Positions 34,387-40,941 of a stretch of DNA of 40,941 nt are shown in pieces. How positions within the stretch are numbered: the first letter of the stretch is position 1; each line of letters opens with the position of its first letter. The notes beneath the pieces were generated by a model that was given only the letters and a program-made list of their open reading frames with translations, was not told where the DNA came from and searched no databases. Made by a program: the position numbers and the translations under genes. This stretch comes from an uncultured Bacteroidota bacterium. Its GTDB lineage: Bacteria > Bacteroidota > Rhodothermia > Rhodothermales > Salinibacteraceae. The stretch is from NCBI GenBank assembly GCA_913055845.1, contig CAJXKO010000015.1:1-40941 (forward strand). Reading direction: 5' to 3'.

Positions 34387-35409
34387 CTACTCGTCCCCAA
34401 AAATCCGGACAGTCATCTCGCCGTCGGCGCCAACGCGTGCCCGAAACATCCCCTGTGTGCTGAAAGGCGTGGCCATATTGCCCTCCCGGTCGAGCACAAT
34501 GACACCCCCTACTCCGCCGAGCTCTTCGATTTCGTCGATCGTAGCCTGGGCCGCGTCGCTTAGTGACATGTCCCCGAACCGCACGCGCGACGCGATGCTG
34601 TGCGCCGCCACGCCGCGGATGAAGAACTCGCCTTGCCCCGTGGCCGAGACTGCGCACGACCGATTTGAGGCGTAGGTCCCGGCCCCGATGATTGGAGAGT
34701 CCCCTACCCGGCCGAACTCCTTATTCGAAATGCCACCAGTAGACGTGCCCGCCGCCAGATTACCGTCCACGTCGAGCGCCACGGCCCCGACGGTGCCAAA
34801 CTTTTCGTCTGGCGCCGAGGGGGGATCCGCCGCCTCCCTTCCGTCGCCGGAGCGACGCGCCTCGGTAATAAAGTAGTCGTTCTCGACAAGCTCGAGGCCC
34901 TGCTGCCGAGCAAACGCCTCCGCCCCATCTTGGGCGAACATCACGTGGTAGGACTCCTCCATGATGGTGCGGGCCAGCCGGATCGGGTGCTTGACCGTCT
35001 TCACGCCGGTCAGAGCACCGGCATTGCGCGTCTTCCCGTCCATGATGGCGGCGTCTAGCTCCACCGTGTTCTCGCTCGTGAGCACCGCCCCGCGCCCAGC
35101 GTTAAAGAGCGTGTCGCTTTCCATGGTCGTAATGGCGGCCTGCACGGCCTCCAGCGCACTCCCCCCATTCTGTAGAACGGCGTTTCCTTCCTTCAGCGCC
35201 GTGCGCAGCGCCTCGCGGTACGCAGTCTCTCGCTCGTCGCTCATCTCGTCGGCACTAATCGACCCGGCGCCCCCGTGGATGAGGAGGGCCGGATCTGAGG
35301 CGGTGTGGGCCTGTCCCTGGGCCGTAACAGGCACCAGGCACAGCCAACCAAGGAGCAGGACACAAGCAGGAAGCAGACCGTGAACTCGGGAGGGCAGATC
35401 GTACAGCAT
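34387..35409 (-). CDS. Secreted isoaspartyl peptidase/L-asparaginase (Ntn-hydrolase, asparaginase_2)
   Basis: 340 residues with a signal peptide (LLPACVLLLGWLCLVPVTAQ), so periplasmic or exported. The family core is intact: ALLIHGGAGSIS near the start of the mature chain, LFNAGRGAVLT, VELDAAIMDG, and the autocleavage site FGTVGAVALDVDGNLAAGTS with the nucleophile Thr206. GTSTGG and GRVGDSPIIGAGTYA follow, both typical substrate-site motifs. The precursor would cleave itself before Thr206 into alpha and beta chains. It likely removes isoaspartyl residues from peptides or hydrolyses asparagine. It is convergent with the preceding operon and divergent from the second sigma factor. Confidence 0.95.
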   Translation of the reverse strand: MLYDLPSRVHGLLPACVLLLGWLCLVPVTAQGQAHTASDPALLIHGGAGSISADEMSDERETAYREALRTALKEGNAVLQNGGSALEAVQAAITTMESDTLFNAGRGAVLTSENTVELDAAIMDGKTRNAGALTGVKTVKHPIRLARTIMEESYHVMFAQDGAEAFARQQGLELVENDYFITEARRSGDGREAADPPSAPDEKFGTVGAVALDVDGNLAAGTSTGGISNKEFGRVGDSPIIGAGTYASNRSCAVSATGQGEFFIRGVAAHSIASRVRFGDMSLSDAAQATIDEIEELGGVGGVIVLDREGNMATPFSTQGMFRARVGADGEMTVRIFGDE

Positions 35410-35789
35410 TCTGGACAGGAGGGGGGTGAGGCAACTGTGATTGGACGCGTCTCACAATTAGAGAAACAGACCGAAGAATCGCCACCCTGCCATACGCCCC
35501 GCCGAAACGGCGGAGCGCCCCCGTCTGCCCCTCAATCTCCTGCCGCTGTGTCACATCTTTCGGTTCCTTCACATATTCTTAGGGGCTCCTTTCCAAAAAA
35601 CCCCGGCCTGGACCACATTTTGCTACACAATAATAGCGAAGCATCGCGCGTTTGGGAACATGCAATCACGTATCTGATTTGTGGCATTTTCCACTTGCGA
35701 CTTAGTGGAATGCTTCACACATTGTAACCTGCAGAACGGTACACCCCCGACGCTCGGCACCCCAGCACACAGAGTCATTCCACGCATAT
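35410..35789. other. AT-rich intergenic leader before the second ECF sigma factor
   Basis: About 380 bp with no convincing gene, and visibly richer in A and T between 35560 and 35740 than the rest of the window. It holds promoters for the asparaginase (-) and the sigma factor (+), but no exact consensus stands out. A hairpin at 35684-35713 is listed separately. Confidence 0.5.
35684..35713. promoter_or_regulatory. Inverted repeat upstream of the second ECF sigma gene
   Basis: GCATT and CCAC at 35684-35694 (with a two-base bulge) pair with GTGGAATGC at 35705-35713 around a ten-base loop. It lies about 80 nt upstream of the start codon and could be an operator or a leader hairpin. No T-run follows. 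Confidence 0.3.
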
Positions 35790-36455
35790 ATGGCGAAGGA
35801 CAAGGCAGAAGTCGTCACCAAAAAAACAACCTCGAAGGATAAGAACGCCTTCAACCAGCACGACGCCCTGCAGGAAATGAGCGACGAGGACCTGATGTCG
35901 CAGTTTCAGGCCGGGACGGTCGAGGCGTTTAACATCCTCGTGGAGCGGTACTCCGATCGCTTGATGCAGTACCTCTACCGCTTCCTGGGCGATAAGAAGC
36001 GGTGTGAGGACCTGCTCCAAGAAACGTTCCTGCGGGTCCACCGCAACCGTCACTCCTACCGCCGGATCGCAAAGTTCTCGACGTGGCTCTACACCATCGC
36101 CGGGAACCTCGCGCGCTCCGAGTATCGGAAGCGGAAGCGGCGACGGATGCAGTCGATCCAGTCCGTTAACCGCGACAATGAGGAGTACGAGATGGAGATT
36201 CCGGACGAATCGTTCTCGCCGGACAAGCACGCGGAGAGTACCATCCAGGATCACTACATTCAGGAGGCCATGAATGAGATTCCTCCGGCCTTCCGCGAGG
36301 TGGTGGTGCTCCGCGACATCCAGCAGCTTGCGTACGACGAGATTGCGGAGATTACGGGCCTGCCCATGGGTACGGTCAAGAGTCGAATCAATCGCGGCCG
36401 CACCAAGCTGCAGGCGCTGCTCCAGGACGTGTACCCGTTCCAGGAGGAAGATTAA
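35790..36455 (+). CDS. ECF-type RNA polymerase sigma factor (SigW/SigE-like)
   Basis: 221 residues with a Lys-rich N-terminal extension of about 30 residues. Region 2 begins DEDLMSQFQAGTVEAFNILV and continues through ERYSDRLMQYLYRFLGD, CEDLLQETFLRVHRNRHSY and FSTWLYTIAGNLARSEYRKR. Region 4 has EIPPAFREVVVLRDIQQLAY, DEIAEITGLPMGTVKSRINR and GRTKLQALL. No anti-sigma gene is adjacent, so it may be controlled by its own level or from elsewhere. The long AT-rich leader and the strong terminator suggest a stand-alone, tightly set transcript. Such genes are common, often highly expressed, in the Bacteroidota. Confidence 0.93.
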   Translation: MAKDKAEVVTKKTTSKDKNAFNQHDALQEMSDEDLMSQFQAGTVEAFNILVERYSDRLMQYLYRFLGDKKRCEDLLQETFLRVHRNRHSYRRIAKFSTWLYTIAGNLARSEYRKRKRRRMQSIQSVNRDNEEYEMEIPDESFSPDKHAESTIQDHYIQEAMNEIPPAFREVVVLRDIQQLAYDEIAEITGLPMGTVKSRINRGRTKLQALLQDVYPFQEED

Positions 36456-36505
36456 CGCTGCCCGTCGTCTCCGTGCGAGGCGCTCGGTCCCTCAACATTG
36501 CCCCG

Positions 36506-36537
36506 CGCCGGATCCCTTCGGGGGTCCGGCGTTTTTT
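36506..36537 (+). terminator. Intrinsic terminator of the second ECF sigma gene
   Basis: CGCCGGATCCC pairs with GGGGTCCGGCG across a TTCG loop (one wobble) and is followed by TTTTTT. A TTCG tetraloop makes it especially stable. It lies 50 nt past the stop. Confidence 0.9.
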
Positions 36538-36583
36538 GTTTGGGCACACGTTTCTTCTTGCACGCCCCGGCTTTTCTCTCGCC

Positions 36584-36910
36584 ATGAACGTCCCCGATCC
36601 CAATCGCATTCAGGTCGACACGGACGCGCAGACCCTGACCGTAGTGTGGACCGATGGGCATGAGTCGATCTTCCCCCTTGCCCCACTCCGGGCGGCCTGT
36701 CCGTGTGCGGAGTGCCAGGGCGACGCGGTGGAGCACATCGCCCCCCCGGGTCCGAACGACGGGACGGCCGAGGTAGAGTGGACCGACCTACATATTGAGC
36801 CGGCCGGCAGCGTAGGCATCCGCATCACGTGGGACGACGGGCACAATGCCGGCATCTTTCGCTGGGACCGCCTCCGCCGCCTCCAGCCCCCCGCATCCAC
36901 CCACACTTGA
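36584..36910 (+). CDS. DUF971 (GBBH-like N-terminal domain) protein
   Basis: 108 residues from the ATG at 36584 (MNVPDPNRIQVDTDAQTLTV). The conserved LRAACPCAEC block supplies Cys39, Cys41 and Cys44, and DDGHNAGIFRWDRL supplies His87. The same Cys3His set binds zinc in the N-terminal domain of gamma-butyrobetaine hydroxylase, so a bound metal is likely. Free-standing bacterial members have no agreed function; some relatives are fused to Mrp/ApbC-type iron-sulfur carriers. Stands alone after a terminator. Confidence 0.92.
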   Translation: MNVPDPNRIQVDTDAQTLTVVWTDGHESIFPLAPLRAACPCAECQGDAVEHIAPPGPNDGTAEVEWTDLHIEPAGSVGIRITWDDGHNAGIFRWDRLRRLQPPASTHT

Positions 36911-36934
36911 TGTGACGTCCCCCATAAATGGAAT

Positions 36935-36958
36935 AGGGACGGCCAACGGGCCGCCCCT
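36935..36958 (-). terminator. Hairpin, likely terminator of the metalloprotease gene
   Basis: AGGGACGGCC pairs with GGCCGCCCCT with one mismatch. On the minus strand it is followed by ATTCCATTTAT, A/T-rich although not a pure T-run. It lies about 135 nt beyond the metalloprotease stop and may serve both directions. Confidence 0.4.
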
Positions 36959-37092
36959 ACCTCCCTGATCGGTCCTCGCTAAGAACTTCCGCGCAGGTAC
37001 GGCGCGGCAGGCTCGCGGATCGACCACTCACAGAGAAGATACGCGAAGTCTTGAGCGCCTGTTCGGAGACTCAGGGAACCCGGCTCCGAAGC

Positions 37093-39642
37093 TCATTCGT
37101 CGTCCTCCTCCTGCGACCCGTCGTCGGTGCCCTGCAAGATGTCTTCGACACGGACAAGCACATCCTGCAGGTGCACGCGCGTCGCTTCGTCCGGAGCGCG
37201 GCGGAGGCCCTGCTGCACTGCCTCCCGAACAGTTCGGAGCTCGCGCCGAACGTAGGCCCGGATGTCCGACTGGCGCACGTCCACTGGGGTCTGGATCACG
37301 TACTCCTCGTATCCCGCCGGCAGCTCGTCGGGCTGGGCCTCACCGGAGAGCAGGTAGTCGAGGCGCTCCAGGTAGCCCCGCTGCAGATTGCGGCGATACG
37401 GACCAATTGCGGCGCCCGTGTCCAGCTCGCGCCAGATCCCGCTCCGTAGGTCGTCGAGCATCGTCCCAAGCGGATACGCCTCCTCCTCGACGGCCATCGC
37501 CTCGGCCTCCAGCAATCGGGCCATTCGCCCCGGGCTGAGCAACGTATTTACGACGCCTACCTGTGCCTCCCGTACTCGATCCAGGGCGCCGGCGGCCTCG
37601 ATGCGACGGAGCACGTCCGCCTCCACGAGCCACGCGGGCGGCTGGAAGGCCTGCCGACGCAGGAACGTCATTACCTCGCGCTGCTGGGCGGCGGGCACCG
37701 GCTCGTACACCGGGCCGTCTTGTTCGTAGGTCTTGAACGTCTCAAAGACGCCGCCTACGTGGCGCGCGGCGTGCCCCAGGTAGCGCTGCCACTGGCCCAC
37801 CACGGAGCCGTACAGCTCCTCCAACTCGCCGTAGTCCGCCCCGTCTTTACGCGTCCACTCCACGAGGTTCGGCACGATGCGCTTGAGGTTCTCGACGCCG
37901 AGGCTGCCGGCCGCCACGGCGTTGCGCCCCAGATCTTCGCTCTGCGAGCGAGGGTCGACCGGGGCAAATGTCTGCCGGCCGTAGAAGTAGCGTGGATCGC
38001 CCGCGTGCTCCAGAATCATATCGTCGAGTCGCTGGGCCTGCTGCTCGGCCCCGTCCACGTCCGGCATCGCCTGGTAGCCCCACTGGATGGACCAGCGGTC
38101 GTAGATGCCAATCTCCGGCGTGAACGACTCCACACCGTCCCCCGGCTGAGCGACGTAGTTGAACCGCGCGTAGTCCATGATTGAGGGGGCGGTGCCGTGG
38201 GTGGAGGTGTAGGAGGGCGACCGCAGGGAGTCAACCGGAACGGCGTGGCTGGAGCCCCAATTGTGCGGCAGGCCGAGCGTGTGCCCCACCTCATGGGCCA
38301 CCACAAACCGAAGCAGCTCGCCCATCACGTCCGTGTCGAAGTTGCGCCCGCGGGCCTCCGGGTTCACCGCGGCCGTCTGCACGAAGTACCAGTTGCGGAG
38401 CAGGCTCAAGACGTTGTGGTACATCCCGATGTCGCTCTCCAGAATCTGGCCGGAGCGTGGGTCGTGCACGTTCGGCCCGTAGGCATTTGGGATTTCGGAG
38501 GCGAACCAGCGGACGGTGGAATAGCGAATATCATCCGCATCGAACGTGCCGTCCACGTCCGATGAGTCCCTCGCCACGATCGCGTTCTTAAAGCCCGCGG
38601 CCCGGAAGGCCTCCTGCCAGTCCTCAATGCCTTTCCGCACGTAGGGCTTCCATTTCTCCGGCGTGGCCGGGTCCACGTAGTACTCGATCGGTTCGACCGG
38701 CTCTACGAGTTTGCCGTCGGCGTACGCCGCCGGGTCCGACGGCTCCAGTTGCCAGCGGGTGATGACGCACTCCTCCGCGGCCTGCTGCTCCTCGGAGCTG
38801 TAGTTGATCCGCTCCACACCAAAGTAGCCTACGCGCTGGTCACAGAGGCGCGGGGTCATGGGCGTGCTGGGCAACAGCACCATCGAGTGATTCATTGCGA
38901 CGCTGATGGTGCCACTCGTCTCACTGGAGGGCGGGTTCTGGGCGTCGTACGTGAGAATGACCTCTACGTCCGTGTTCTGCGGAAAGCTCTCCACCCCATC
39001 CAGGAACGTACGGTCGCCGTCGAGCCGTCCCGCCCGGTACTCCTCGCGGGCCTCCTGCGGAAGGCCGAGCGACGAAACATCGCCGGTGTAGAGGTCCGTC
39101 GCGTCGAACACAACCCCGGTGGAGTCCTCGTTGAGTGCCTCAATGGAAAACGTCTTCAGGATCGGCTCGAAGCTGGAGTTCTGCACCGCCTGGTAGACGG
39201 GGTCGTCGCGGTCGGCCGTCTTCTCGTGACTAACCACGCGGAGCAAGAGCTCCTCCCCACGCCGCTCCCAGCGCAGGACCTGCGTGTTCACTTTCTGCCC
39301 CCCGTAGGCAAGGTTCGCCTGGGCCTTCGACACGCGCGACACCATGAGAAGCTCGCGCCCCAGAAGCGAGTCCGGAATCTCGAAATAGAGCTTTTCCTTG
39401 AACCGATGGGTCGTAATCAGCCCGTCGTCCGTCCGGGCCGAGTCCGGGACCACCTCGCTGAGAGGCTTGATCCCATTTCCGTCGTCCGACTCGCCTTGGG
39501 CCTGCTGTGCCTTGGCGGCGGCCTGTTGCTGATCGGCGCTCGACGACCCGCTTAGAAGGGCGCAGCCGGTGGTGGTTCCAATAAGAAAGAAGGCGAGGCC
39601 CCAACGCGTCCATCGTCGAAGGGACCGGGCATAGTTGTGCAT
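37093..39642 (-). CDS. Zinc metalloprotease lipoprotein (DUF5117/DUF5118-type)
   Basis: 849 residues from the ATG at 39640-39642 (MHNYARSLRRWTRWGLAFFL), a lipoprotein-like signal ending IGTTTGCALL; the lipobox is loose, as often in Bacteroidota. The DUF5117-type region spans about 60-330: EKLYFEIPDSLLGRELLMVS, then TFLDGVESFPQNTDVEVILT and DQRVGYFGV. The catalytic domain follows with ENPxx-like YYVDPATPEKWKPYVRKGIE and the zinc motif HEVGHTLGLPH, giving ligands His450, His454 and His460 and general base Glu451. APSIMDYARFNYV includes a Met-turn-like element. The C-terminal helices (about 640-849) end acidic. It is probably an outer-membrane or periplasmic protease; its substrates are not known to me. 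Confidence 0.92.
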   Translation of the reverse strand: MHNYARSLRRWTRWGLAFFLIGTTTGCALLSGSSSADQQQAAAKAQQAQGESDDGNGIKPLSEVVPDSARTDDGLITTHRFKEKLYFEIPDSLLGRELLMVSRVSKAQANLAYGGQKVNTQVLRWERRGEELLLRVVSHEKTADRDDPVYQAVQNSSFEPILKTFSIEALNEDSTGVVFDATDLYTGDVSSLGLPQEAREEYRAGRLDGDRTFLDGVESFPQNTDVEVILTYDAQNPPSSETSGTISVAMNHSMVLLPSTPMTPRLCDQRVGYFGVERINYSSEEQQAAEECVITRWQLEPSDPAAYADGKLVEPVEPIEYYVDPATPEKWKPYVRKGIEDWQEAFRAAGFKNAIVARDSSDVDGTFDADDIRYSTVRWFASEIPNAYGPNVHDPRSGQILESDIGMYHNVLSLLRNWYFVQTAAVNPEARGRNFDTDVMGELLRFVVAHEVGHTLGLPHNWGSSHAVPVDSLRSPSYTSTHGTAPSIMDYARFNYVAQPGDGVESFTPEIGIYDRWSIQWGYQAMPDVDGAEQQAQRLDDMILEHAGDPRYFYGRQTFAPVDPRSQSEDLGRNAVAAGSLGVENLKRIVPNLVEWTRKDGADYGELEELYGSVVGQWQRYLGHAARHVGGVFETFKTYEQDGPVYEPVPAAQQREVMTFLRRQAFQPPAWLVEADVLRRIEAAGALDRVREAQVGVVNTLLSPGRMARLLEAEAMAVEEEAYPLGTMLDDLRSGIWRELDTGAAIGPYRRNLQRGYLERLDYLLSGEAQPDELPAGYEEYVIQTPVDVRQSDIRAYVRRELRTVREAVQQGLRRAPDEATRVHLQDVLVRVEDILQGTDDGSQEEDDE

Positions 39643-39894
39643 ACTGGCAAAGAGAGGAGGGCGAGGGCAGTGCATCGAGCCCTTCCCAGGCGGACGGTTC
39701 CCGCGGGAAGGCAGGGGGAACCCACGGTAGGGACCGCGCGCTCCCGTACCATGAAGCGAAGCAACTCCACGAAAGGCAACCGATTGCCGTGTTCGTGTGC
39801 CAGACTGCACCTAGACGTTGCGGATGGGAGCCCTGAATGGCCCAATCGGACAGAACCTCTCCTCTTTTCCGCCCCGCCTCGCGTCCGCCCTCCG

Positions 39895-39990
39895 CTACCC
39901 CCCAATCTGTGCGATGGCGACGAAGAGGAGCACGATGCCCACAAAAATGCCGAGGGCAATGAGGATCTGCCGTTTCACGCGACGATTCAT
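39895..39990 (-). CDS. Small single-pass membrane protein (31 residues)
   Basis: The ATG at 39988-39990 opens a frame of 31 codons that ends in TAG. It begins with a basic cap MNRRVKRQ and then a single hydrophobic helix ILIALGIFVGIVLLFVAIA, followed by QIGG. The positive-inside layout, full-length helix and absence of polar breaks are hard to get by chance in this GC-rich DNA. It is upstream of the metalloprotease on the same strand, with a 252-bp gap. Family and role are unknown. Confidence 0.55.
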   Translation of the reverse strand: MNRRVKRQILIALGIFVGIVLLFVAIAQIGG

Positions 39991-40135
39991 AGCGAGGAAA
40001 GTATTGATACACCCGACTCTCGTACCCCCTGACTGGCGACCCGGGCCGCCACCGCCCTGCACGTGTTAAGATCGGAGAAACTGGCGGTCTTTGTCAACCT
40101 CGATGCCGCCGCAGTGCACCCGCAGGGACGTGCCG

Positions 40136-40941
40136 CTACACAAACCGCTTGCTCCGGAGGCACCGCTGGAGCCACTTTTTCTTCCGCTTCAGCAACTTCA
40201 AACTCATGTCGGACTGGGCCGTGCGGAAACGGTCCTTGGCCTTCGCGTGCACGTCGCGGATGTGAACGTCCATCCCTCGGTTTTCAAGGGCGTGGGCCAC
40301 CTGCGTCGCCAGCTCCGAGCATTCCTTACGCAGCTCTTCCTCCTGGGCCGAGAGGTCGAGCGTGTCGGGATCCGGCTCCTCGAAGGGCTGACGCTGCACC
40401 TGCAGGTTCGAGTCGCGGCCGTTGTCCTCCAGCTCCAAGCGGTGCGTCTCGATGTCGCCCTCGTCTACGCCCGTGAGCGCCCACTCGGACCGCTCGTCGG
40501 TCTGCTCGCTCTTCTCGGGCGACGTGCCCTCCTCGGTCCGGCGGCGGAGGCCCTCCTGCACCTCGCGCGTCATCCAGTCGAGCGTCTCGGAGAGGCCCAG
40601 GTCGCCGGACGTGAACACGTCGCACACGTTCGCGGCCTCGTCCCACGGGTCGTAGTAGCGCATGCCGCGGAAGATCTGCTGTAGCGTCTTGGAGCGGGCG
40701 CTCACGAGGTCGAGCTTCGCGATCACGCTAATGGGCTTGATGTCGGTGCCCTCCCCGATCATGTCGACCTGCACCATCACGTCCACCTCCCCCTGCCGGT
40801 AGGCCTCCAGGCGCTCCTCCCGCTCGTCGCGCGGCACGTCCTGCCCGATGCGCGTGGTGGTGAACCAGCCGTAGCGCCGCTCCATGAAGTCGAGCACATC
40901 GGCGGCGTGGCGGTTGCTCATGCAGGTGACGAGCATCTGGT
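40136..40941 (-). CDS. SF2 helicase (DEAD/DEAH, restriction-type), C-terminal part
   Basis: About 268 residues; the gene begins beyond the right edge. The visible part starts in the helicase C domain: LVTCMSNRHAADVLDFMERR, then motif V-like MVQVDMIGEGTDIKPISVIA and motif VI TLQQIFRGMRYYDPWDE. The GEGTDI and QQ-x-x-RG-x-R motifs are those of type III/Ssl2-like restriction and DEAD helicases that track along duplex DNA. The C-terminal 150 residues are acidic then basic, ending KLLKRKKKWLQRCLRSKRFV, a possible DNA-binding tail. Motif I and the DEAD box are outside the window, so nuclease or methylase partners cannot be judged. Confidence 0.85.
   Translation of the reverse strand, partial: QMLVTCMSNRHAADVLDFMERRYGWFTTTRIGQDVPRDEREERLEAYRQGEVDVMVQVDMIGEGTDIKPISVIAKLDLVSARSKTLQQIFRGMRYYDPWDEAANVCDVFTSGDLGLSETLDWMTREVQEGLRRRTEEGTSPEKSEQTDERSEWALTGVDEGDIETHRLELEDNGRDSNLQVQRQPFEEPDPDTLDLSAQEEELRKECSELATQVAHALENRGMDVHIRDVHAKAKDRFRTAQSDMSLKLLKRKKKWLQRCLRSKRFV

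Overview
The window looks like chromosomal DNA from a GC-rich, probably salt-adapted member of the Bacteroidota/Rhodothermota side of the tree, in the manner of Salinibacter or another Rhodothermales lineage. This is inferred from Asp/Glu-rich proteins, translation starts with little or no Shine-Dalgarno sequence, one good Bacteroidota-type promoter (TAnnTTTG with an upstream TTG) before acpP, and families such as DUF4382, DUF971, TM2/DUF2752 and the DUF5117-type metalloprotease. No similarity search was possible, so the taxon is tentative. I saw no rRNA, tRNA, insertion sequence, integrase, phage gene or CRISPR array.

Layout. 1-518 (-): the 5' end of a class II (cobalamin-dependent) ribonucleotide reductase behind a recognisable cobalamin riboswitch (about 612-870). 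1403-4795 (-): a secreted acidic protein and RecQ helicase. 4980-8694 (+): a three-cluster iron-sulfur protein (Fer4_19 plus two CDGSH), a CDF metal transporter and a LysM lytic transglycosylase lipoprotein. 8800-11865 (-): TM2, DUF2752, an epoxide-hydrolase-like enzyme, DUF4385 and DUF3047.

12013-23578 is a surface-glycan or glycolipid region. An inositol-phosphate cytidylyltransferase-like gene overlaps myo-inositol-1-phosphate synthase, with a TagB/TagF-like CDP-alcohol phosphotransferase upstream on the same strand. Next come four glycosyltransferases, a Wzx-like flippase and a polytopic membrane protein. Together these suggest that CDP-inositol is made here and that phospho-inositol may be built into an exported polymer or lipid. 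I regard this as the best candidate for an undescribed pathway in the window.

23678-29638 is mostly housekeeping: an MlaC-like protein, a TolC-like protein, a DUF721/DciA-like protein, fabF, acpP and metK with a clear terminator. 29930-34348 (+) has a DUF4382 lipoprotein, then a tightly coupled four-gene unit: ECF sigma factor, membrane anti-sigma-like protein ending in a CBM48/AMPK-type domain, an outer-membrane-like protein ending in the same kind of domain, and a secreted alpha-helical protein. This is the second unusual system.

34387-40941 has a secreted Ntn-type asparaginase, a second ECF sigma factor with an AT-rich leader and terminator, a DUF971 protein, a large lipoprotein zinc metalloprotease, a likely 31-residue membrane peptide, and the 3' part of an SF2 helicase.
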